A stretch of 64,000 nt of DNA, taken from the NCBI RefSeq assembly GCF_012933555.1, contig NZ_JABBPK010000001.1:3326001-3390000 (forward strand), in the 5' to 3' direction. The translations under genes were made by a program, and so were the position numbers. The notes below the pieces were generated by a model. That model was not told the origin of the DNA. It saw only the letters and a program-made list of their open reading frames with translations, and ran no database searches. Numbering within the stretch: the stretch's first letter is position 1; each line of letters starts with the position of its first letter. Of this stretch, positions 43,276 through 50,972 are shown in pieces. This stretch comes from Niallia alba (lineage in GTDB: Bacteria; Bacillota; Bacilli; Bacillales; Cytobacillaceae).

Positions 43276-43318
43276 TAAAAAAGGGAGATGGTCCATCTGC
43301 GGAGCACTTCCCTTTTTT
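43276..43318. terminator. Bidirectional terminator between comER and yqeM
   Basis: AAAAAAGGGA pairs with TCCCTTTTTT across a GC-containing loop, giving U-tracts on both strands for the convergent genes. Confidence 0.85.
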
Positions 43319-43367
43319 ATTATAATAACGATTTTAGAATGGCCTATTGCACTAAATCTAAAATTTT

Positions 43368-44123
43368 TTATTTAATCATTTCTTTTTTCTTACAGTAAAA
43401 GAAAATCCGTTCTGCGAGATCCTCTATCCCTTCGGAAAAATCTGCTTCGACTTTCACCACACTAAATCCAGTTAAATCTAGCCATTCGCTATATTGTTCA
43501 ACGGAATAGGTTCGTTGAAAATGGAGTTCATCATAACGATGATACATACCTGATTCTTCGTCCAATTCAAAAAAGCTTAAATCATGCTCTACGCTATTAG
43601 GATTTTCTCCTTCATAACATTGCCAAATGAGGCTCAAATCCTCGTCATTGACAGCGTATGTTTGATTAATAAATAGTTGGTTCATTTTATACAAAGAATG
43701 TACATCAAATATAAAAAGGCCGTTTTCATCTAAATGCTCATAAACACCCTTAAAAGTATTGATAACATCTTCTTCTGTTCTTAAATAATTAATAGAGTCG
43801 CAGCATATGCAAACTAGATCGAAAACAGGTAAGCCTTCTAAGCGAGACATATCCTGCTCCAAGTAAAAAACTCCTTCACCTGCTTCGATCGTTTTTGCTT
43901 GTGCTACACTTAGCATATCCTCTGATAAATCAACCCCAGTCACACGGAACCCAGCTTGTGAAAACCGAATTGACAACTCACCAGTTCCACAAGCTAAATC
44001 CAAAAGGTTTGCTCCATTCACTTTATAATCGCTTACCGCCTTCTTTACAAGCTCTACCCACTTATCATACGGCACATCATTCATTAAACGATCATAAAGA
44101 TAGGCAAACTGCTGATAACTCAT
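43368..44123 (-). CDS. yqeM: Class I SAM-dependent methyltransferase YqeM
   Basis: This 251-residue methyltransferase shows motif I LLDLACGTGELSIRFS (around residue 43), VTGVDLSEDMLSVAQ and a C-terminal extension. The substrate is unknown. Its start overlaps rsfS by 4 bp (ATGA), as in the conserved yqeK-rsfS-yqeM order. Confidence 0.92.
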   Translation of the reverse strand: MSYQQFAYLYDRLMNDVPYDKWVELVKKAVSDYKVNGANLLDLACGTGELSIRFSQAGFRVTGVDLSEDMLSVAQAKTIEAGEGVFYLEQDMSRLEGLPVFDLVCICCDSINYLRTEEDVINTFKGVYEHLDENGLFIFDVHSLYKMNQLFINQTYAVNDEDLSLIWQCYEGENPNSVEHDLSFFELDEESGMYHRYDELHFQRTYSVEQYSEWLDLTGFSVVKVEADFSEGIEDLAERIFFYCKKKEMIK

Positions 44124-44476
44124 TGACTAATCACACTTTCAATGTTCTCAACTGGCGCATCTCCCCAAAGACGTTCTAAATTGTAATAAGTTCTTTCATC
44201 GCGATGGAAAACATGAACAATAATATCGCCTAAATCAACTAAAATCCATTTTGCTTCATTAAAGCCTTCAAATCTTTTTACGGAAATTCCAAGTTCCCCA
44301 GATTTATCCTTGATTTCATTTGCAATAGCTTGTACTTGTTTGTCAGAATTACCGTGGCAAATCACGAAATAATCTGCTACAAGCGATATACCTTTCATAT
44401 TAAGCGCGACAATATTTTCTGCTCTTTTTGCATCAGCTGCTTTTACAGCAGTCCATAATAAAGTACGTTCATCCAT
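44120..44476 (-). CDS. rsfS: Ribosome silencing factor RsfS
   Basis: RsfS binds L14 on the 50S subunit and prevents subunit joining during starvation. The 118-residue protein has the family core AENIVALNMKGISLVADYFVICHGNS, then EGFNEAKWILVDLGDIIVHVFHRDERTYYNLERLWGDA split across residues ~70-108. It starts directly after the yqeK stop (TGAATG), so it is coupled to yqeK. Confidence 0.96.
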   Translation of the reverse strand: MDERTLLWTAVKAADAKRAENIVALNMKGISLVADYFVICHGNSDKQVQAIANEIKDKSGELGISVKRFEGFNEAKWILVDLGDIIVHVFHRDERTYYNLERLWGDAPVENIESVISQ

Positions 44477-45046
44477 TCAATCAACCTCCGTATTTATACA
44501 ATAACTATTATATGTTTCAAAACTTAAAGGAAATACTGCCCGATTATTTCGGATTAGAAAAATAATGGTATTTTTTACAGCTTGTAAAAAAGCACGTTCA
44601 AAATCTATTTCTGCTAATTCCCTTACCTCATCGACACCAGGAAAAGCTCTTCCTGGTTCAATATAGTCTGCTAAATAAACTATTTTTTCTAGCATACTCA
44701 TTTCTGGTCTTCCAGATGTATGATATCGAATAGCATCCAGTATTTCCTTATCTTTTATTCCAACTTCTTTTTCTACTAGAAAAGCACCTACTGGAGCATG
44801 CCAAAGTTCAGAATGAAATAATAAAAGATTTGGATCCATATTTTGCTCTACAATAATCTTTTTCATTTCATCCTTCTGACGGAATTTTGCATAATCATGA
44901 AATATTGCTGCCGTTTCCGCCTTTTCAGCATCTCCACCATATTTAATCGCTAGTTTAATGGCAGTTTCCATTACACCAATTGTGTGAATATAACGCTTTT
45001 CGGTAATCTGTTCTTTCACTATTTGTAAGGCTTCTTCACGATTCAT
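44477..45046 (-). CDS. yqeK: HD-domain Ap4A hydrolase YqeK
   Basis: YqeK hydrolyses diadenosine tetraphosphate symmetrically to ADP. The 189-residue HD protein carries H-x-GVMETA, FHDYAKF and the downstream HAPVGAFLV and YHTSGR metal-site segments. I chose the ATG at 45046, ten nt after GAGGAG, matching homologues that start MNREEAL; a TTG at 45064 would place the ribosome-binding site inside the gene. It overlaps nadD by 11 bp. Confidence 0.95.
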   Translation of the reverse strand: MNREEALQIVKEQITEKRYIHTIGVMETAIKLAIKYGGDAEKAETAAIFHDYAKFRQKDEMKKIIVEQNMDPNLLLFHSELWHAPVGAFLVEKEVGIKDKEILDAIRYHTSGRPEMSMLEKIVYLADYIEPGRAFPGVDEVRELAEIDFERAFLQAVKNTIIFLIRNNRAVFPLSFETYNSYCINTEVD

Positions 45047-45605
45047 ATAGTCGGTTCTCCTCAATATATCGCTTTACTTCATCTCTTACTAAAAACGAAA
45101 TCGTTTCCCCGTCCTTGACTCTTTCACGAATTAAACTAGAAGAAATATTAATATCAGGAACCTTTACATACTGAACAGGGTAATCTGTTTCCAATTGATA
45201 TTTAGGACGGTTTACACTAATGAATTTTACTATTTGCATAAGTTTTTCAATTTTATACCATTCAGGCAAATATTCTACCATATCGGCTCCAATTATAAAA
45301 TAAAAGTCAATATCCGGGTGAGCCTCATTTAAAAGCGTCATCGTATCATACGTATATGATTTACCTTCTCTGTCTAACTCCAGCGTTTCGATTCGAAAGG
45401 CAGAATGAACCTCTATGGATAATTGTAACATTTCCACTCGCTGAATATTCGTTACATCCCCTGATTTTATTTTATGTGGGGGTTCTTGATTTGGCATAAA
45501 CCAAATCTCATCTAAATTTTGGGCATGCAGCACTTCATTTGCTATGATTAGATGGCCTATATGAGGAGGATCGAATGTTCCTCCTAATATCCCTACTTTT
45601 TTCAC
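45036..45605 (-). CDS. nadD: Nicotinate-nucleotide adenylyltransferase
   Basis: NadD makes deamido-NAD+ from nicotinate mononucleotide and ATP. The 189-residue protein shows the nucleotidyltransferase motif GGTFDPPHIGHL (residues ~9-20), FMPNQEPPHK and the C-terminal SSSLIRERV (ISSSxxR) motif. It lies in the conserved aroE-yqeI-nadD-yqeK cluster. Confidence 0.97.
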   Translation of the reverse strand: MKKVGILGGTFDPPHIGHLIIANEVLHAQNLDEIWFMPNQEPPHKIKSGDVTNIQRVEMLQLSIEVHSAFRIETLELDREGKSYTYDTMTLLNEAHPDIDFYFIIGADMVEYLPEWYKIEKLMQIVKFISVNRPKYQLETDYPVQYVKVPDINISSSLIRERVKDGETISFLVRDEVKRYIEENRLYES

Positions 45606-45628
45606 AAAAAATCGCCTCTTCTACCAAT

Positions 45629-45922
45629 TTAAGATGGTAAATTTATCGTTTTGTTTTCTTTAGACTCTTTATATAAAACGATTGTATTTCCAATAATTTG
45701 AACTAGTTCACTCTTCGTTCCATTTACTAATTCACTTGCAACCGTATCTTTATCTTCATCACAATTTTGCAAAATGCTTATTTTTAATAATTCTCTTACT
45801 TCTAAAGCTTCACTAATTTGCTTAATCATATTGTCATTAACGCCACCTTTTCCCACTTGAAAAATAGGACTTAAATGGTGTGCCTTTGCTCGTAAAAATC
45901 TTTTTTGCTTACCTCTTAACAT
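45629..45922 (-). CDS. yqeI: RNA-binding protein YqeI (YhbY/CRM family)
   Basis: This is a 97-residue CRM-domain protein associated with pre-50S ribosomes. It begins MLRGKQKRFLRAKAHHLSPI and has the GKGGVNDNMIKQISEALEVRE core. The ATG at 45922 follows an ideal AGGAGG that overlaps the aroE stop codon. A longer ATG reading from 45991 runs inside aroE and is not supported. Confidence 0.95.
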   Translation of the reverse strand: MLRGKQKRFLRAKAHHLSPIFQVGKGGVNDNMIKQISEALEVRELLKISILQNCDEDKDTVASELVNGTKSELVQIIGNTIVLYKESKENKTINLPS

Positions 45923-45924
45923 GT

Positions 45925-46752
45925 TTATCCTCCTAGTTGTGTTAAAACACTGTATCTCATTCTGTCTGTATCTGGAAAAAAACCTTGCCATCTCTCAAAT
46001 GCTAAAGCTCCTTGGTATACAAACATATCAATGCCATTTTGAGTTTTTGCCCCTCTGGCTTTCGCTTCACTTAATATTTTTGTTTCCAATGGATTATAGA
46101 TAATGTCACTTACAAATGCTTCCCTCTTCAAATTAGTCATTTTAATGGGCGAAGCACCTATTTTCGGAGACATTCCAATAGAAGTGGTTTGTATAATAAG
46201 TTCATATTCGCCAAGCATTTTTTCCGCTAAGGCAACTTCCATTATATTGGTTTTTACCGGAAAAGGACATGCCTCTTTTAAGGCAACTGCTTTTACTAGT
46301 GTACGATTACAAATATCTATTTGTTGTACCCCATAGTGAGCCAATGTAAAATAAATGCCTCTTGCAGCACCGCCACTCCCAACAATCAATGTTCTTCTCT
46401 GTTTCAAATCAGGTAGTTGTTCTAAAAGCCCTTTTAGATATCCTTCTCCATCCGTATTATACCCCATCCACTTTCCATTTTCACAAACTACCGTATTAAC
46501 AGCACCAATTGCTTCACTCAGTGGGTCTAGCTCATCCAAATAGGGAATGATTGCTTGCTTATACGGTACAGTAACATTGAAGCCATCTATATTCATGTCC
46601 CTTAAACTTTGCAATCCCACTTCAAGCATTTCCGTTTTTATATGCACTTTTTTCATTTCAGCATCCAATCCATAAAATTGAAAAAGATCATTGTGCATGA
46701 CCGGTGACATGGAATGTTGAATTGGATCGCCAATTACTGCATAGTTCTTCAT
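45925..46752 (-). CDS. aroE: Shikimate dehydrogenase
   Basis: AroE reduces 3-dehydroshikimate with NADPH in aromatic amino acid synthesis. The 275-residue protein has the substrate motif SMSPVMHND (residues ~14-22), the catalytic Lys in GFNVTVPYKQAI, and the NADP-binding GSGGAARGIYFTL. The gene lies 49 bp downstream of yqeH and ends 2 bp before yqeI. Confidence 0.97.
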   Translation of the reverse strand: MKNYAVIGDPIQHSMSPVMHNDLFQFYGLDAEMKKVHIKTEMLEVGLQSLRDMNIDGFNVTVPYKQAIIPYLDELDPLSEAIGAVNTVVCENGKWMGYNTDGEGYLKGLLEQLPDLKQRRTLIVGSGGAARGIYFTLAHYGVQQIDICNRTLVKAVALKEACPFPVKTNIMEVALAEKMLGEYELIIQTTSIGMSPKIGASPIKMTNLKREAFVSDIIYNPLETKILSEAKARGAKTQNGIDMFVYQGALAFERWQGFFPDTDRMRYSVLTQLGG

Positions 46753-46801
46753 TTAAGCAGCTCTCTCCCTTTCCCCTTTTATAAAAAACTTTGCTGCTCA
46801 C

Positions 46802-47905
46802 TTATATCAGTGATTTACGCAGCATAGCGTGAACTCCCTTTGGTACATAAACCGATACTTGTATATTCGGTTCATTAACCGTTATCCACCCCAGTCCTGA
46901 AAAAACAATATCCGTCTTTGGCTCTTTTATAGAAAAGTCATGTCTAACTAGCTCTGGGAAATCATCCAAATGGTCTCTATTTGGCGGCGTTAATAGCTCT
47001 CCTGCATGCTTTTTATATAATTCATCTGCATTTTCCAATTTCGTACGATGTATCGTTATCTCATTAGAAAAATAGCATACAAAACTACTGCGTTCTCCTT
47101 TTACAAAATCAAACCTAGCTAGTCCACCAAAGAATAGTGTCTGTTTATCATTTAATTGAAAAATTCTCGATTTAATTTCTTTCTTCGGAGTAATAACTTT
47201 TAAATCTTTTTTATCTACAAAATGAGCCATTTGGTGATGATTAATAATTCCTGGTGTATCCACTAAATACTTACTGTCGGATAATGGTATTTCAATAATA
47301 TCTAATGTCGTACCAGGAAAATGGGAAGTAGTAATCACGTTTTCTTCCCCAGAAACCTCTTTAAGGATTCGATTAATAAATGTCGATTTCCCTACATTCG
47401 TACAACCAACTACATACACATTTTTTCCATGACGATGATATTCAATGGCTTCTAATACTTCTTTGATGTTCTTGCCTCTTTCCGCACTAACAAGATAGAC
47501 ATCTTCCGGTCTTAGCCCTAAATCCTTCGCTTCTTTTTTCATCCAATTAATAACTTTTTGCTGTTTCACCGATTTTGGTAAAAGATCGACTTTGTTTCCA
47601 ATTAGTAAAACTTTATTTTTTCCTGTAAAACGGTGGAGACCAGGGAGCCAGCTGCCGTTAAAATCAAAAATATCGACTATTTTTACAATTAGACTATCAC
47701 TTTTTCCAATCTCATTTAAAATCTTTAAAAAATCATCGTCTGTTAAAGAAACATCCTGTACTTCATTATAATGCTTTAAACGGAAACATCTTTGACAAAT
47801 TACTTCTTCCTTTTCTAGAGAAGAAGGAGGTGCATACCCTAATTCATCCTTATTTTCCGTTTGAATGGCAACTCCACAGCCTATACAATGTATTCTTTCT
47901 GTCAC
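46802..47905 (-). CDS. yqeH: Ribosome biogenesis GTPase YqeH
   Basis: YqeH is a circularly permuted GTPase needed for 30S assembly. The 367-residue protein starts with a zinc finger (CIGCGVAIQ ... CQRCFRLKHY, residues ~7-45). The permuted order G4 (GNKVDLLP), G5, G1 (GCTNVGKSTFIN, around residue 165) and G3 (DTPGI) follows. The start is GTG behind GGGAGG, three codons after the yqeG end. Confidence 0.96.
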   Translation of the reverse strand: MTERIHCIGCGVAIQTENKDELGYAPPSSLEKEEVICQRCFRLKHYNEVQDVSLTDDDFLKILNEIGKSDSLIVKIVDIFDFNGSWLPGLHRFTGKNKVLLIGNKVDLLPKSVKQQKVINWMKKEAKDLGLRPEDVYLVSAERGKNIKEVLEAIEYHRHGKNVYVVGCTNVGKSTFINRILKEVSGEENVITTSHFPGTTLDIIEIPLSDSKYLVDTPGIINHHQMAHFVDKKDLKVITPKKEIKSRIFQLNDKQTLFFGGLARFDFVKGERSSFVCYFSNEITIHRTKLENADELYKKHAGELLTPPNRDHLDDFPELVRHDFSIKEPKTDIVFSGLGWITVNEPNIQVSVYVPKGVHAMLRKSLI

Positions 47906-47908
47906 GTA

Positions 47909-48424
47909 TTAATCCTCCCAAGTCAATTTTCCGTTTCTACGAAACCAATTTAAAATTCTTCTTTCAATTTTCCGATTGATCCTTGTCATAAACCCATCTG
48001 TTTGAGCAACAGGAACTACTAAAATGGTGTGAAATCCACTTCTGTTTCCACCAAGAACATCTGTTAATAATTGATCACCTATAACAACTGTTTCTTCTTT
48101 TTTAATATTCATTTGCATGATAGCTTTTTTGAAAGCTCGGCCAAGTGGTTTCCGGGCAGCAAAGATAAAAGGAATTTGCAATGGATCAGAAAAAGACTTA
48201 ACCCTTGTTTCTTTATTATTGGAAACAATTGTTACTTTAATGTCATTTCTCTGCATTTCTGCAAACCATTCAATAATTTGCGGCGTCGCAAGCGGGCGAT
48301 CCCATTCTACTAACGTATTATCTAAATCCGTGATAATCCCCTTAATCCCTTTTTCTTTTAAACTTTCTGGTGAAATCTCAAATATATTTTTAACAAATTG
48401 ATTTGGCAAAAATTGATTGAACAC
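47909..48424 (-). CDS. yqeG: YqeG family HAD phosphatase
   Basis: This is a 171-residue HAD-superfamily (IIIA) phosphatase. It has the nucleophile motif DLDNTLVEWD (around residues 32-41), motif II VSNN and motif III/IV KPLGRAF ... GDQLLTDVLGGNRSG. The physiological substrate is not settled. The start is GTG behind AAGAGGTG. It heads the yqeG-yqeH-aroE-yqeI-nadD-yqeK-rsfS-yqeM operon, and a perfect Spo0A box lies about 160 bp upstream. Confidence 0.94.
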   Translation of the reverse strand: MFNQFLPNQFVKNIFEISPESLKEKGIKGIITDLDNTLVEWDRPLATPQIIEWFAEMQRNDIKVTIVSNNKETRVKSFSDPLQIPFIFAARKPLGRAFKKAIMQMNIKKEETVVIGDQLLTDVLGGNRSGFHTILVVPVAQTDGFMTRINRKIERRILNWFRRNGKLTWED

Positions 48425-48584
48425 TTAAAAAACACCTCTTAACTCTCTCATTTCTATTGTTTAACCAGAATGTCCTACTATTATTATGGTAACCATTTTT
48501 TTCGATAGAAGAAAGTAATATTATACCGTTTTTCCGCTTAAAGAAGATACCATATCCATTCTTTTTTTAATAAAAATAAAATAA

Positions 48585-48596
48585 TTTTCGACAAAA
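48585..48596 (-). promoter_or_regulatory. Perfect Spo0A box in the yqeG-sda intergenic region
   Basis: On the minus strand TTTTGTCGAAAA contains the 0A-box core TGTCGAA with the favoured flanks. It may place yqeG and/or sda under Spo0A~P control. Binding is inferred from sequence only. Confidence 0.6.
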
Positions 48597-48614
48597 TACG
48601 CATTTTTCAACATT

Positions 48615-48713
48615 TGTGGATAACATTATACACATAATACCCATTGATTTATATGCAATCCACATACTTCTCAACAAAATAATCACAGGTTATCCACTAA
48701 CTATTGTGGATAA
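48615..48713. promoter_or_regulatory. DnaA-box cluster upstream of sda
   Basis: Consensus or near-consensus DnaA boxes are TGTGGATAA (48615-48623), TTATACACA (48626-48634), TTATCCACT (48690-48698) and TGTGGATAA (48705-48713), plus a weak GCAATCCACA near 48655. DnaA is known to activate sda when replication stalls in B. subtilis, so this cluster fits that regulation. Confidence 0.88.
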
Positions 48714-48869
48714 ACGAACAGTTGTTCTCTATGTTTATTTTTGTTAAAGTAAGGATACATTATAATATCCAAAAAACTTCCAAGATTAACACGCAGAAAA
48801 AGGAACTAAATCAAAAAGTGCTTCCTCCATGAATAATCATGTTGGACAAGCAAGTTTCTCAAAAAATAA

Positions 48870-48876
48870 TGTCGAA
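48870..48876 (+). promoter_or_regulatory. Second Spo0A-box core upstream of sda
   Basis: TGTCGAA, a perfect core, lies about 150 bp before sda. It sits within a region bounded by AAAAAGTGC and GCACTTTTTT, which could pair as a long-range stem. Confidence 0.45.
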
Positions 48877-49025
48877 ATTGTACATCTAGTATGTATACTA
48901 CGCACTTTTTTAAAAGTTATTTCATCATGAAAGCACAAAAACCTTTTTCAGCATTGAAGATAATTACATTTATATATGTTTTTTAGAAAATGTTCTTACT
49001 ATATTCGAATGGAGGTGTTTCTGGC

Positions 49026-49166
49026 ATGCGGAAACTGTCAGATGAATTATTGATCGAGTCATACCATAAAGCTCGGGAACTAAACTTAAGCCCTGAATTT
49101 ATTCGTCTCATCGAAACAGAGATTCACCGACGTTCTCTAAGCAACAAGATAAAAGTCTCCTCTTAA
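49026..49166 (+). CDS. sda: Sporulation checkpoint protein Sda
   Basis: Sda is a 46-residue helical hairpin that binds the histidine kinases KinA and KinB and blocks phosphorelay when replication is faulty. The ORF begins [16 protein letters not shown] and ends KIKVSS, closely matching B. subtilis Sda. GGAGGTG precedes the ATG by 9 nt. DnaA boxes upstream link expression to replication status. Confidence 0.97.
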   Translation: MRKLSDELLIESYHKARELNLSPEFIRLIETEIHRRSLSNKIKVSS

Positions 49167-49199
49167 ATGAAAGAATAATATGAGCCATCTATACATTTG

Positions 49200-49234
49200 A
49201 AAACAGCCTTAATTGCAGGCTGTTTTTGTTTTTA
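49200..49234. terminator. Bidirectional terminator between sda and a small convergent ORF
   Basis: AAACAGCCT pairs with AGGCTGTTT around an 8-nt loop, with T-rich sequence after it on the plus strand and an A-rich start that gives U residues on the minus strand. Confidence 0.85.
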
Positions 49235-49378
49235 ACGATATTTGATTGTCTCTTCCTTGTACATAATAAATTCACTTTCAAAACAAGGCAAGCCTGCCAT
49301 CCAAACAAACAATGTGTGCTTATCTTTTTCCATTTTAGCCCACACGGAATAGAAATTCTCATTGAGCCTTTGAAGCAT
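49232..49378 (-). CDS. Predicted 48-residue protein overlapping psd
   Basis: A 48-codon ORF starts inside the last 20 bp of psd in another frame (MLQRLNENFYSVWAKMEKDK) and ends EETIKYR right at a terminator. TTAGGG lies 6 nt before the ATG. I do not recognise the family. The middle segment HTLFVWMAGLPCFESEFIMYK alternates hydrophobic and polar residues, like a small beta-rich domain. The ORF explains the whole psd-sda gap, which supports a real gene in an operon with psd. Confidence 0.6.
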   Translation of the reverse strand: MLQRLNENFYSVWAKMEKDKHTLFVWMAGLPCFESEFIMYKEETIKYR

Positions 49379-50165
49379 CCAATTCCCTAATTTCGCCGAT
49401 AACCTCCCCTATTTTAACCGGATACGGTATAGAAATAAAGTCCTTCTCTATAAATGTATTTTTTTCAAATAGTAACACAACGGTCGAGCCGAAGGAAAAA
49501 TAGGCCATTTCCTCACCTTGTACTAAGCGGTCTTTTTTATGGCTTAGTACGATAGAATTAATAAACATCGCACCAACCTTTACCATACAAATACTACTTC
49601 CTTCTTCTGTTTGGATTTCAGTTATAGAGCGATAATTTTTAGAAAGGGTCGAATCCCCCCACTTTAAACCATATTTATTAACAGGATACGATTTACTTCC
49701 AAGCGTCCAACGCTTTTTTACTAAGCCTGTTGCAGGACAGTGAATTCGATGATAATGACTAGGACTTAAATAAAATATGAGATACGTCCCACCTACGTAT
49801 TTATCAACCGTTTTTTCATCACCAAGCATTTCATGAATCGAATACGATTTTCCTTTCACTAAAATAGAACGATCCGTCCTTACTTGCCCAATATCTTCAA
49901 TTACCGCATCAACAGGACTTATGATTTCTCGAGTCTCCGCATCTACCTTTCTACAATTGACTTTTAATTTTCTAATAAAAAATTCGTGTAATGACCGATA
50001 TTCATGTAGCTGTTTTTCCATTTCATCTATATTTATTTTATAAACTTTTGCAAAGGAAGGAATAATATAACGGCTCCATCTAGAATAAGCAAATTTCTTA
50101 ATTAAATAGGAACTCCATCTTCCGTTTGTTAGTTCAATACAAAGTCGATACATTGTTTCTTTCAA
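49359..50165 (-). CDS. psd: Phosphatidylserine decarboxylase
   Basis: Psd makes phosphatidylethanolamine from phosphatidylserine. The 268-residue proenzyme is self-cleaved at the GST motif (FSFGSTVVLLF, around residue 227) to form the pyruvoyl cofactor. The conserved LSPSHYHRIHCPATG segment (about residue 135) is present. The start is TTG behind GGAGG. It is divergent from pssA, the preceding enzyme of the pathway. Confidence 0.95.
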   Translation of the reverse strand: MKETMYRLCIELTNGRWSSYLIKKFAYSRWSRYIIPSFAKVYKINIDEMEKQLHEYRSLHEFFIRKLKVNCRKVDAETREIISPVDAVIEDIGQVRTDRSILVKGKSYSIHEMLGDEKTVDKYVGGTYLIFYLSPSHYHRIHCPATGLVKKRWTLGSKSYPVNKYGLKWGDSTLSKNYRSITEIQTEEGSSICMVKVGAMFINSIVLSHKKDRLVQGEEMAYFSFGSTVVLLFEKNTFIEKDFISIPYPVKIGEVIGEIRELDASKAQ

Positions 50166-50284
50166 TGAAGCAATCCTCCAATAAATAAAATTTTTCTTTA
50201 CGGATATTCATATACTACATTAAAATTATATATGATTATATAAAATAGTTGTATGAAATTCATTTCATACTGGGAGTGAATCTA

Positions 50285-50824
50285 ATGTTTCTACATGGAG
50301 TTTTAGAACAAACTATCAAGAAAATTAAAACTCAACTGGCTAATGTTTTAACCTTAACGAATATTTCTTTAGGTGCTTTTGCAATTATCTATAGTTTAAA
50401 GGGACATCTTCAATTAAGTCTATTACTTATTTTTATCGCCGCCTTAGCAGATAGACTTGATGGAATGACTGCCAGAAAATTTAATATTGAATCAGAACTT
50501 GGCAAACAGCTGGACTCTATGAGCGATATCATTTCATTTGGGGTAGCACCAGCATTATTAGTATATCAAGGGGTACTATTTGATTTGGGGGCACCAGGCT
50601 CTTTTTTTACAGTGCTTTATATTGTGTGTGGCGCTTTTCGATTAGCTCGATTTAATATTACTGAAAGTCATGGCTTTTTTACAGGCTTACCAATTACGGC
50701 TGCTGGTTGTATCTTAACGTTTAGCTGTCTATGGTTTGCTTTCATCCCTCCACACATTTATTTATTTCTGATGCTCATTCTTTCAGTATTAATGATTGGG
50801 AGTTTTAAGTGGAGAAAAATTTAA
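50285..50824 (+). CDS. pssA: CDP-diacylglycerol-serine O-phosphatidyltransferase
   Basis: PssA makes phosphatidylserine from CDP-diacylglycerol and serine. The 179-residue membrane protein shows the CDP-alcohol phosphatidyltransferase signature DGMTARKFNIESELGKQLDS (D-G-x2-A-R-x8-G-x3-D-x3-D) and several transmembrane helices. I chose the ATG at 50285 behind GGGAGTG; the reading from 50249 lacks a ribosome-binding site. psd, divergent next door, uses its product. Confidence 0.94.
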   Translation: MFLHGVLEQTIKKIKTQLANVLTLTNISLGAFAIIYSLKGHLQLSLLLIFIAALADRLDGMTARKFNIESELGKQLDSMSDIISFGVAPALLVYQGVLFDLGAPGSFFTVLYIVCGAFRLARFNITESHGFFTGLPITAAGCILTFSCLWFAFIPPHIYLFLMLILSVLMIGSFKWRKI

Positions 50825-50867
50825 CAAACAATTTATCCTTTTTATAAGGCGATAGATTAATTCTGAG

Positions 50868-50909
50868 GACCACATAACTGCTTAAAGAAGCTGTTATGTG
50901 GTCTCTTTA
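50868..50909 (+). terminator. Intrinsic terminator after pssA
   Basis: A perfect 11-bp stem, GACCACATAAC with GTTATGTGGTC, is followed by TCTTTACTTTT. Confidence 0.88.
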
Positions 50910-50972
50910 CTTTTGATAACTTTTTAAAGGCGTCCATTGCCCTTATTTTGGTCCGAACACACCACTTAATAT

